Below, piece by piece: positions 1 through 5,658 of a stretch of 9,147 nt of DNA. The stretch's first letter is position 1; the number at the start of each line of letters is the position of its first letter. The stretch is from Gammaproteobacteria bacterium. Its GTDB lineage: Bacteria > Pseudomonadota > Gammaproteobacteria > Steroidobacterales > Woeseiaceae. The notes beneath the pieces are model-generated. The model ran no database searches. It worked only from the letters and a program-made list of their open reading frames with translations, and was not told where the DNA came from. The stretch covers positions 1-9,147 of the forward strand of contig QNFK01000044.1 in NCBI GenBank assembly GCA_003645495.1, written 5' to 3'. The position numbers and the translations under genes are program-made.

Positions 1-237
1 AAGCTCGAGCGCGTGGTCGTTGCTGGCGGGGTGGGCGCAAATCAACTACTGCGTACTGAACTTGCGGCGCGATTTTCCGGGCGGGTCTGTTACCCACGCC
101 CGGATCTATGTACTGATAACGGCGCCATGCTCGCGCTCGCCGGCGCAATGCGTCTTGCCGACGGCGAAAAAGCAGATAACATTCAGGCACTGGCGCGCTG
201 GTCACTCGAAACACTGGCGCGCCCACAAAAAACATAA
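1..237 (+). CDS. tsaD: tRNA N6-threonylcarbamoyladenosine transferase TsaD, C-terminal fragment
   Basis: TsaD is the catalytic subunit that, with TsaB and TsaE, transfers the threonylcarbamoyl group from TC-AMP to A37 of ANN-decoding tRNAs in the cytoplasm. Only the last 78 codons are present; the start lies before the window. The reading frame is open from base 1. The family signature is clear: a VVAGGVGANQLLR stretch (fragment residues 6-18), the nucleotide-binding AGG.xAN turn of the ASKHA fold, then a PRPDLCTDNGAM segment (32-43). The Asp in TDNGAM (fragment residue 39) matches the conserved metal-binding Asp. The two metal-binding His residues would lie upstream and cannot be checked. 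The tail after the last helix is short, as in E. coli TsaD. The stop is TAA at 235-237, and folB follows on the same strand after 58 bp, so co-transcription is possible. The identification rests on remembered E. coli TsaD and is firm. Confidence 0.95.
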   Translation, partial: KLERVVVAGGVGANQLLRTELAARFSGRVCYPRPDLCTDNGAMLALAGAMRLADGEKADNIQALARWSLETLARPQKT

Positions 238-295
238 GGCACAACAGTAATGGCGAGTGAATCCTGCACGCCACAATTAAAAAGGCGTAAGCGTT

Positions 296-667
296 ATGCA
301 AACCGAACCCCGGGCCGACACAATCTTCTTACAGGACCTGAAGGTCGAAACGATCGTTGGTATCTGGGACTGGGAACGCAAGGTCCGACAAACCGTCAGC
401 ATCGATATCGAGATGGCCGCTGATGTCGCCAAGGCCGCGCTAAATGACAATATTGAAGGCACTCTGAATTACAAAGCCGTTGCCAAACGCGTGCAGCAGT
501 TCGTGGGCGATTCCGAATATCAGCTGGTCGAAACGTTAGCCGAAAAAATCGCAGAAACAGTGCTTGCTGAATTCGACATTCCCTGGATTCAATTGCGGGT
601 AAGCAAGCCTGGCGCAATTCGCAACGCCAAAAATGTAGGCGTAGTGATCCGACGCTACAAGGCATAG
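296..667 (+). CDS. folB: Dihydroneopterin aldolase FolB
   Basis: FolB converts 7,8-dihydroneopterin to 6-hydroxymethyl-7,8-dihydropterin plus glycolaldehyde, the step of folate synthesis just before FolK. The 123-residue product matches the family along its whole length (E. coli FolB is about 120 aa). Visible landmarks are LKVETIVGIWDWERKVRQ (15-32), SIDIEM (35-40), the LVE motif with a pterin-contacting Glu at about 79, and SKPGAIRNAKNVGVVI (103-118), whose Lys104 corresponds to the catalytic Lys of the E. coli enzyme. The ATG at 296 is preceded by AAAGG (281-285) at a normal distance, and there is no conserved sequence upstream of it. The gene sits 58 bp after tsaD and 4 nt before folK, so the two folate genes are almost certainly translated from one mRNA. 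Some FolB enzymes also epimerise dihydroneopterin; the sequence does not settle that. Confidence 0.96.
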   Translation: MQTEPRADTIFLQDLKVETIVGIWDWERKVRQTVSIDIEMAADVAKAALNDNIEGTLNYKAVAKRVQQFVGDSEYQLVETLAEKIAETVLAEFDIPWIQLRVSKPGAIRNAKNVGVVIRRYKA

Positions 668-671
668 TCTT

Positions 672-1160
672 ATGCCGGTCGTCTATCTCGGTCTTGGCAG
701 CAATGTGCAACCTGAGAAGAACCTGCAGCTGGCGGCGCACGAACTACGCAAACGATTCACACTGCATGCGCTATCTTCTGTTTATCGCAGTAAGTCTCTG
801 GGATTCGACGGCGACGATTTTCTCAATGCCGTGGCCTGTATAGAAACTGATAAAACGGCGCAGGATTTATTCACTGAGCTGGAAGCCATTCACGATCTGG
901 CTAACCGGGAGCGCAATTCAGATCGGTTCGGCTCGCGTACGCTCGATATCGACTTGCTTTTGTACGACCAGCAGGTGATTAGCAGCCCGCCAATCAACGT
1001 GCCCCGCAGCGACGTCCTCGAGTATAGTTTTGTGCTGCGGCCATTGGCGGAAATTGCGCCTGATCTTGTTCATCCCGTGACTGGCCGGGCAATGCTGCAA
1101 CATTGGTCTGAGTTTGATGCTGCGACCCACCCGTTAACCAAAGAAGCCGTTATTTTGTAA
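672..1160 (+). CDS. folK: 6-hydroxymethyl-7,8-dihydropterin pyrophosphokinase FolK (HPPK)
   Basis: FolK transfers pyrophosphate from ATP to 6-hydroxymethyl-7,8-dihydropterin, making the substrate for dihydropteroate synthase. The 162-residue length is normal for a single-domain HPPK. Motifs in order are YLGLGSN (5-11), the DFLNAV substrate-binding segment (49-54), ERNSDRFGSRTLDIDLLLYD (80-99) with the two Mg-binding aspartates D92 and D94, and VLRPLAEIAPDLVHP near residues 120-135. The last of these normally closes the active site. The start ATG is 4 nt after the folB stop. A CAAGG run at 658-662, inside the end of folB, is the only candidate ribosome site, consistent with translational coupling. 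An imperfect hairpin spans the stop codon (see 1146-1168). No FolB-FolK fusion is present; the two are separate proteins. Confidence 0.96.
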   Translation: MPVVYLGLGSNVQPEKNLQLAAHELRKRFTLHALSSVYRSKSLGFDGDDFLNAVACIETDKTAQDLFTELEAIHDLANRERNSDRFGSRTLDIDLLLYDQQVISSPPINVPRSDVLEYSFVLRPLAEIAPDLVHPVTGRAMLQHWSEFDAATHPLTKEAVIL

Positions 1161-1168
1161 AAAACGGC
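1146..1168 (+). other. Imperfect hairpin across the folK stop codon
   Basis: GCCGTT (1146-1151) and AACGGC (1163-1168) are exact inverted copies. Between them TTTT (1153-1156) can pair with AAAA (1159-1162), leaving one bulged A and a very tight loop. The element covers the folK TAA stop. No T-run follows on the plus strand, so it is not a convincing intrinsic terminator. It could protect the 3' end of a folB-folK mRNA or be chance. Confidence 0.25.
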
Positions 1169-1256
1169 CTGGCGAAAAGCGGGCACTGGTCACGGGAATC
1201 CGACGATTTCACGGTAATAATGGTCTCAACAATAGCCGTACAGGCCGCCTTGCCGC

Positions 1257-1260
1257 GGAG
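1257..1260 (+). promoter_or_regulatory. Ribosome binding site fixing the start of the S41 lipoprotein
   Basis: GGAG at 1257-1260 lies 7 nt before the ATG at 1268, near-ideal Shine-Dalgarno spacing. It favours this ATG over the in-frame ATG at 1220, which would add 16 residues in front of the signal peptide. Confidence 0.75.
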
Positions 1261-1267
1261 CATACCG

Positions 1268-2590
1268 ATGCAGAAATCACCGTTCATTTTGATTGTCATG
1301 TCGCTTTTCATCAGTGCTTGCAGCCTCTCTGACGACAATGGCAATGCAGCGCCACAGACGGGTACAGCAGCATGCACTGTCGATGCGCAGAAGCAGTTCG
1401 TGCTGGATACGATGAATGATGTGTATTTCTGGAACGACCTGCTGCCGGCAAGTGTAGACCTGGGTGCATATGCGACGCCGGAAGCGCTGCTCGATTTTTT
1501 AAGATCCTTCCAGCCGCTGGATAACTTCAGTTATATAGATAGCGCTGCCGCCGATGCGCAGTTCTTTGGCGCCGGCCAGTATGAAGGGTATGGTTTTAGC
1601 AGCCGCTTCGATGCTGTCGACGATCTGCGATTTACGCGTGTTTTCTCATCCAGCCCCGCATTTCTGGCTGGATTTGACCGCGGCCAGCGCATTCTCATGC
1701 TCAACGGGCGCACGATTGCGGACATTCAGGCCAATGAAGGCGTTGGCGCGCTGTTCACACAAACGCCGCTCGAATTCATGGTTCGCCGTCTGGATGGCAG
1801 CGAATATACGGCCATAGTTGACCAGGGACTGGTCACTATCGATCCGGTTCCGCAGTGGCGCGTCATCGACAGGCCGGATGGGTCTGCCGTTGGCTATCTT
1901 GAACTGGCGACATTTATCAGTACTGCAGAGCCAGCGTTCGTTACTGCATTCGCTGCGTTTATGCAGGCTGGTGTTAACGACGTCATCATCGATTTGCGAT
2001 ATAACGGCGGTGGCCTGGTCAGTACGACAGAGTTGTTGGGAGATTTCCTCGGTGGTGCCACGGCCAATAACCTGACGTTCTCGAAAACCCTGTTCAACGC
2101 CAACAATGCGGCTTTGAATCGCACGTCGTTTTTCCAACAGCTGTCTGCCTCAATCAACCTGTCAAGGCTGGTGGTCATCGCCACTGGCGGCACTGCTTCG
2201 GCGAGCGAGCTGATAACCAATAGCATGGAGCCGCATGCCGCAGTGTCGATCGTCGGATCAAATACATTTGGCAAGCCGGTTGGTCAGCTCGGCATTGAAT
2301 TTTGTGACAAGATTATTCGTCCAACAGCATTCGAAAGCGTAAACGCGAATGACGAAGGTGGCTACTTTGACGGGTTACCCGCCGATTGCGACGCTACCGA
2401 CGACCTGTCCATCCCGGTGGGCGCCGACACCGATCCAAACATGACCGCAGCACTAACACTGCTCGACACAGGAGCCTGCCCGGCAGTCACGGTCACGCCA
2501 GCGAATCTGCAAAAACCCCTGGCCGAGAGAAAATCACCGCAGGCAGACAGACAAGGCAAACCCTGGCGAGAATTCACCAACGCCTGGTGA
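1268..2590 (+). CDS. S41-family serine peptidase, predicted lipoprotein with PDZ domain
   Basis: This is a predicted envelope endopeptidase of the S41 (C-terminal processing peptidase-like) family, 440 aa. The start is set by a good RBS and by the signal sequence: residues 1-17 are hydrophobic and end in a lipobox I-S-A-C with Cys18 as the lipidated residue. A linker follows, then an N-terminal cap with a YFWNDLLP segment (53-60). A PDZ-like region spans about 100-185, with the SPAFLAGFDRGQRILMLNGRTI core at 129-150. The catalytic domain shows VIIDLRYNGGG (239-249), TASASE (309-314) and TFGKPVGQ (333-340). Ser311 and Lys336 are 25 residues apart, the spacing of the Ser-Lys dyad in plant and algal D1 processing protease, so the enzyme looks active. 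Cys36, 346, 374 and 404 could form two disulfides in the periplasm. The tail after about 410 is basic and unstructured-looking. It resembles the shorter Tricorn-core/CtpA-like lipoproteins, not Prc. Substrate is unknown. The gene separates folB-folK from the pteridine reductase. Confidence 0.9.
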   Translation: MQKSPFILIVMSLFISACSLSDDNGNAAPQTGTAACTVDAQKQFVLDTMNDVYFWNDLLPASVDLGAYATPEALLDFLRSFQPLDNFSYIDSAAADAQFFGAGQYEGYGFSSRFDAVDDLRFTRVFSSSPAFLAGFDRGQRILMLNGRTIADIQANEGVGALFTQTPLEFMVRRLDGSEYTAIVDQGLVTIDPVPQWRVIDRPDGSAVGYLELATFISTAEPAFVTAFAAFMQAGVNDVIIDLRYNGGGLVSTTELLGDFLGGATANNLTFSKTLFNANNAALNRTSFFQQLSASINLSRLVVIATGGTASASELITNSMEPHAAVSIVGSNTFGKPVGQLGIEFCDKIIRPTAFESVNANDEGGYFDGLPADCDATDDLSIPVGADTDPNMTAALTLLDTGACPAVTVTPANLQKPLAERKSPQADRQGKPWREFTNAW

Positions 2591-2658
2591 AAAAACGCTC
2601 ACTCAAAACTCGTAACCAACCCACCTTATTCGAAACCCAAAAATCGTAGCAACCCCAC

Positions 2659-2682
2659 GTTGGAGCCCGTCCCGACGGGCGA
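2659..2682 (+). repeat. REP-like palindrome (GGAGC-stem-GCGA type)
   Basis: The stretch starts GTTGGAG, followed by an exact 7-bp inverted repeat GCCCGTC (2665-2671) and GACGGGC (2674-2680) with a 2-nt CC spacer, and ends GCGA. This layout, a G-rich tetranucleotide foot followed by a short GC-rich palindrome and GCGA, is the usual form of intergenic REP elements in Pseudomonas and Xanthomonadales-like genomes, which are mobilised by RAYT (TnpA-REP) transposases. Its position in a gap between convergent genes is typical for REPs. Only one copy is visible in the window and no RAYT gene is present, so family membership is inferred from form alone. Confidence 0.5.
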
Positions 2683-2725
2683 CAAACTATTCGGGGCATG
2701 TTGAAAACATGCCCCGAATAGTTTG
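2683..2725. repeat. Perfect 20-bp inverted repeat with 3-nt loop, between convergent genes
   Basis: The arms 2683-2702 and 2706-2725 are exact reverse complements, beginning with CAAACTATTCGGGGCATG, separated only by GAA. The left arm begins at the very next base after the REP-like palindrome. A perfect palindrome of this length between two convergent genes suggests a strong RNA hairpin in transcripts from either side, able to block 3' exonucleases or assist termination. No T-run follows either arm. It could instead be part of a compound REP or MITE-like element. Confidence 0.8.
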
Positions 2726-2783
2726 CAAAACTCCATCCCACTACACCCGCTCAAAAGAATCATCCTCAACCCAAGCCCAATTC

Positions 2784-3542
2784 TCACCACCCCAAAGACC
2801 GCCCACCATCAACCGCAATAATCTGCCCCGTCACATACCCGGCATCACGAGCCAGGTAAACAACACAACCCGCGATGTCCTCAGGAGCACCAGTCCGCTG
2901 CAACGGCACCTGGCTGAGAATATCCTGCTTGACCGAGTCCGACATGCCATTCTCAGGCCAGCTGATAGCGCCGGGTGCTACCCCGTTAACCCGCACATCA
3001 GGCGCGAGGTCCTTTGCCAGCGAGCGCGTCAGCATCACCAGACCGGCTTTTGCCGCACCATACACCGAGTGATCCCGTAACGGCCGGTGTGCGTGAATAT
3101 CCACAATGTTAATAATGTTGCCGTGACTGGTCTGCAGATGTGGCGCTGCCGCCTGCGACAGGAACAACGGTGCTTTCAGGTTGCTGCCCACAAGATCTGA
3201 CCAGCTCTCCTCGGTAATCTGCCCCAGCGGTGTCGGGTAAAACGACGATGCATTGTTAACGAGGACGTCAAGACGACCCGACCATTCAACGACCGAATCG
3301 ACGAGCTTGTCCAATTCATTACCCACATTCAGATCGGCCTGGAAAATACGAGCCGAGTCGGCGCGAACAGTATTCAGCCGGGTACAAAACTCGCCGGCTT
3401 CCGCCTTCGACTGGCGGTAGTGAATGGCAACGTTGGCGCCCTCTGCGTGCAATCGTTCCGCTATTACGGCGCCTATCCGCCGTGCCGCACCGGTCACCAG
3501 CGCGCATTTGTCCGTAAGAGAATTTGCCTGATCTGCTGTCAT
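2784..3542 (-). CDS. folM: Pteridine reductase, FolM/PTR1-like short-chain dehydrogenase
   Basis: This is an NADPH-dependent SDR that reduces pterins: dihydromonapterin or dihydrofolate in bacterial FolM, biopterin and folate in Leishmania PTR1. The product is 252 aa. The cofactor motif is TGAARRIG (17-24), the TGxxxRxG form specific to pteridine reductases, not the classical TGxxxGxG. NNASSFYPTPL (96-106) carries Ser99 and Phe101 at the positions of PTR1 Ser111 and the pterin-stacking Phe113. Asp148, Tyr161 and Lys165 reproduce the PTR1 Asp-Tyr-Lys spacing (13 and 4 residues). VRVNGVAPGAISWPE (183-197) and the VTGQIIAVDGG end are also typical. The ATG at 3542 is the only sensible start; no strong Shine-Dalgarno is seen. 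Location near folB-folK supports a pterin or folate role. Which substrate dominates cannot be read from sequence, so the folM symbol is by family resemblance. Confidence 0.88.
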   Translation of the reverse strand: MTADQANSLTDKCALVTGAARRIGAVIAERLHAEGANVAIHYRQSKAEAGEFCTRLNTVRADSARIFQADLNVGNELDKLVDSVVEWSGRLDVLVNNASSFYPTPLGQITEESWSDLVGSNLKAPLFLSQAAAPHLQTSHGNIINIVDIHAHRPLRDHSVYGAAKAGLVMLTRSLAKDLAPDVRVNGVAPGAISWPENGMSDSVKQDILSQVPLQRTGAPEDIAGCVVYLARDAGYVTGQIIAVDGGRSLGW

Positions 3543-3647
3543 TGTTTTCAGTACGGGTCCCGATTATTGAATAATGCCCGGACAGTGCATGGTATTTGCG
3601 AGTCGGGCGACATACATTGTCGACATTGTTGGGAACCTGCGGCACTA
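3543..3647. promoter_or_regulatory. Divergent intergenic region with putative promoters for folM and the methyltransferase operon
   Basis: These 105 bp separate two divergent genes and must hold at least the promoter of the rightward operon. A weak plus-strand candidate is TTGAAT (3567-3572), 17 nt, then TGGTAT (3590-3595). AT-rich ATTATTCAATAAT-type sequence read leftward around 3562-3576 could serve as a -10 for the pteridine reductase, without a good -35. No operator palindrome or riboswitch was recognised. Confidence 0.3.
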
Positions 3648-4838
3648 ATGCAACCAGAACACGGAACCGGGCTTGAGTTGCCCTTGCCTGATACAGACAG
3701 CGCGCGGCATAGCAGCCGCGTCGCCGAGTATATTCGCTCGTGTATCGATACTGCCGGCGGCAGCATCAGTTTCGCGGAATTCATGCAGCACGCCCTGTAT
3801 GCGCCCGGACTGGGTTACTACACAGCGGGCACGAAAAAATTCGGGGCCAGCGGAGATTTTGTTACAGCGCCCGAAATCTCACCACTGTTCGGCAACGTGC
3901 TTGCGCGACAATGCGCTGCTGTTCTCGAACAGCTACCCGGCGGCAACGTGCTTGAGCCGGGGGCGGGTAGCGGCGCGCTGGCAGTATCGTTGCTGAATAA
4001 GCTCGACCAGCTGAATGCACTGCCCGATCAATACATGATTCTCGAAGTATCGGCAGATCTGCAACAACGCCAGGAGCAGCGGCTACGAGAGGAAGTGCCG
4101 CACCTGGCAGATCGGGTGACCTGGTTGTCGGAACTGCCACGAGATTTCGCCGGTGTAATCGTCGCGAACGAAGTCGCCGATGCGCTGCCCTTTGAACGTG
4201 TGGTCAAACGGCAGAAAGGCCTGCAACAATTCAGGGTCGGTGTGGAGAATGATAATTTTGTCTGGCAATTTGCAGACGCGCCCGAACTATTACAACAAGC
4301 ATTCAGCCGCATTGAGACGCACCTGGACGAACCGCTCGCTGATGAGTATGCGACAGAAATTTCTCCAGCCGTGTCCAACTGGATTGGTGATCTGTCTGCA
4401 TCCCTCAAGGCAGGATTAATTTTCTTATTCGATTACGGCGTTACACGACGTGAGTACTATGCGCCTGACCGTCACCAGGGTTGGTTGCGCTGCCACTTCC
4501 GCCATCGGGTACACAACGATCCACTTATTCTTCCCGGGATACAGGATTTGACGGCCTGGGTGGATTTTTCGGCTGTTGCCGAAGCCGCACAGGCTGCAGG
4601 TCTGGAAGTTGCCGGATACGTCACGCAAGCACATTTTTTATTGCACGGCGGATTGGACGAGGAGTTGACGGAATTCACATCGCTGCCTCAGGCTGAACAG
4701 TTAGAATTGTCGCGCCAGGTTAAATTATTGACTCTGCCCGGCGAAATGGGCGAAAGCTTCAAATGCATCGGATTAGCTCGCGGCGATATCGATTTGCCGG
4801 GTGCTTTCCGGATATCTGACAGGACACATATGTTGTGA
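3648..4838 (+). CDS. SAM-dependent methyltransferase of the PF02636 (COG1565, NDUFAF7/MidA) family
   Basis: This is a class I SAM-dependent methyltransferase, 396 aa. The mitochondrial member NDUFAF7 symmetrically dimethylates an arginine of a complex I subunit; the target of bacterial members is not established. Features in order: ISFAEFMQHALYAPGLGYY (40-58), the family-specific KFGASGDFVTAPEISPLFG (64-82), SAM motif I VLEPGAGSGALA (101-112), acidic ILEVS (131-135), NEVADALPFERV (174-185), FDYG (261-264), and RCHFRHRVHNDPLILPGIQDLTAWVDF (281-307). The frame is open back to 3420, but sequence before 3648 is antisense to the pteridine reductase and unlike the family. ATG at 3648 gives the usual short N-terminus ahead of the R.AEYIR helix. 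Its Shine-Dalgarno is poor (GGGAA at 3631-3635 is far). It is probably the first gene of an operon with uppP, 22 nt downstream. Confidence 0.9.
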   Translation: MQPEHGTGLELPLPDTDSARHSSRVAEYIRSCIDTAGGSISFAEFMQHALYAPGLGYYTAGTKKFGASGDFVTAPEISPLFGNVLARQCAAVLEQLPGGNVLEPGAGSGALAVSLLNKLDQLNALPDQYMILEVSADLQQRQEQRLREEVPHLADRVTWLSELPRDFAGVIVANEVADALPFERVVKRQKGLQQFRVGVENDNFVWQFADAPELLQQAFSRIETHLDEPLADEYATEISPAVSNWIGDLSASLKAGLIFLFDYGVTRREYYAPDRHQGWLRCHFRHRVHNDPLILPGIQDLTAWVDFSAVAEAAQAAGLEVAGYVTQAHFLLHGGLDEELTEFTSLPQAEQLELSRQVKLLTLPGEMGESFKCIGLARGDIDLPGAFRISDRTHML

Positions 4839-4860
4839 CCATCGAAAACGGATTATTAAA

Positions 4861-5658
4861 ATGAGCTGGTTGCAAATTGTTGTCCTTGCAATTGTGCAGG
4901 GCCTTTCTGAATTTTTGCCAATTTCAAGTTCTGGTCACCTGGTGCTGGTACCCAGCATATTTGGCTGGACCGATCAGGGTCTTGCGTTCGACGTCGCCGT
5001 ACATTTCGGTTCGCTGGTTGCGGTCGTTGTTTTCTTTCGTGACGACATACTCGGGTTGCTGAGTGGCACCGGCGAAATAATCATGCGACGTCCGGCAAAT
5101 GACCGCACTCGCATGGTTTGGAGCCTCGGACTTGGCACGGTTCCCGCTGCTGTAGCCGGGCTCCTGTTCGCCGGCTGGATAGCAGCGAATCTGCGTGATC
5201 CCATTGTTGTGGTGTTCACGCTCGCTGGTTACGGCATTTTGCTGGCACTGGTCGATCGATTTGCACCGCGTGAGCGGAAATTCGCTGATATTCGTATCAG
5301 AGATGGCGTGTTGATCGGTATGGCGCAGGCACTGGCGCTGGTTCCCGGGACTTCCCGGTCAGGCATAACGATCACCGCCGGACGAATGCTGGGTATCAAA
5401 CGGCAGGATGCGGCACGGTTCTCATTTTTGTTATCTGCACCGGTCATCTTGCTGGCGACAATCTATGAGTTAGTGATACTCATCACAGGGGACCCGGCTG
5501 TCGCATGGGACAATCTGGCGGTGGCGGCATTGATTTCCGGCATCGTTGCTTATATCAGCATCGAGTTTTTCATGAGGTTTGTCAGTGTGATCGGTTTGCT
5601 GCCATTTGCCATTTACAGGCTGGTGTTAGCAGGCGTGATCTTCTATGTCCTTATTTAG
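4861..5658 (+). CDS. uppP: Undecaprenyl-diphosphatase UppP (BacA)
   Basis: UppP is an integral inner-membrane enzyme that dephosphorylates undecaprenyl pyrophosphate on the periplasmic side, regenerating the lipid carrier for peptidoglycan and other surface polymers; overproduction gives bacitracin resistance. The 265 residues are mostly hydrophobic helices. Both family motifs are intact: (E/Q)xxxE as Q13-GLS-E17, running into FLPISSSGH with His26, and PGTSRSGIT (162-170) with Arg166 corresponding to the essential Arg174 of E. coli. VAVHFGS (45-51) is also typical. The ATG at 4861 is chosen because MSWLQIVVLAIVQG matches the family N-terminus; upstream in-frame codons from 4801 fall inside the methyltransferase gene. 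The 3' end overlaps the next gene by 14 nt. Confidence 0.96.
   Translation: MSWLQIVVLAIVQGLSEFLPISSSGHLVLVPSIFGWTDQGLAFDVAVHFGSLVAVVVFFRDDILGLLSGTGEIIMRRPANDRTRMVWSLGLGTVPAAVAGLLFAGWIAANLRDPIVVVFTLAGYGILLALVDRFAPRERKFADIRIRDGVLIGMAQALALVPGTSRSGITITAGRMLGIKRQDAARFSFLLSAPVILLATIYELVILITGDPAVAWDNLAVAALISGIVAYISIEFFMRFVSVIGLLPFAIYRLVLAGVIFYVLI

Larger units (their letters stand above)
2591..2800 (+). terminator. C-rich, G-poor stretch, candidate Rho-dependent termination region
   Basis: Downstream of the S41 stop the plus-strand sequence is strikingly poor in G outside two hairpins. By hand count, 2591-2660 has 25 C and 6 G, and 2726-2800 has 34 C and 4 G. Such C>G bubbles are the recognised hallmark of Rho-loading sites. 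The strand polarity fits termination of rightward transcripts before they run antisense through the convergent pteridine reductase gene. Neither hairpin in the gap is followed by a T-run on either strand, so intrinsic termination is not obvious. This is an inference from composition only. Confidence 0.4.

Noticed and set aside
1..237. tsaD as a truncated pseudogene
   Set aside because: The frame is open to the window edge and matches the normal TsaD C-terminus; it is cut only by the window.
1161..1267. TAATAA at 1215-1220 as a -10 box for the S41 gene
   Set aside because: No acceptable -35 lies 16-18 nt upstream; the match is too weak to report as a promoter.
2709..3080. A 123-codon plus-strand open frame starting in the palindrome and running through the pteridine reductase
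   Set aside because: The translation is low-complexity, rich in Pro, Ser, Thr and His from the C-rich DNA, and is antisense to a well-supported gene.
3420..3647. N-terminal extension of the methyltransferase by 76 residues
   Set aside because: It overlaps the divergent pteridine reductase, is Cys-rich and unlike the family, and the conserved domain begins normally after the ATG at 3648.
3890..3954. A 14-bp direct repeat (CGGCAACGTGCTTG at 3890 and 3941)
   Set aside because: Both copies encode GNVL in conserved parts of the methyltransferase. Two copies only, no array structure, so coincidence of codon use is the simpler reading.
4874..4911. UppP having Gln13 where E. coli has a Glu
   Set aside because: The family motif is (E/Q)xxxE, so Gln here is a normal variant and does not suggest loss of function.
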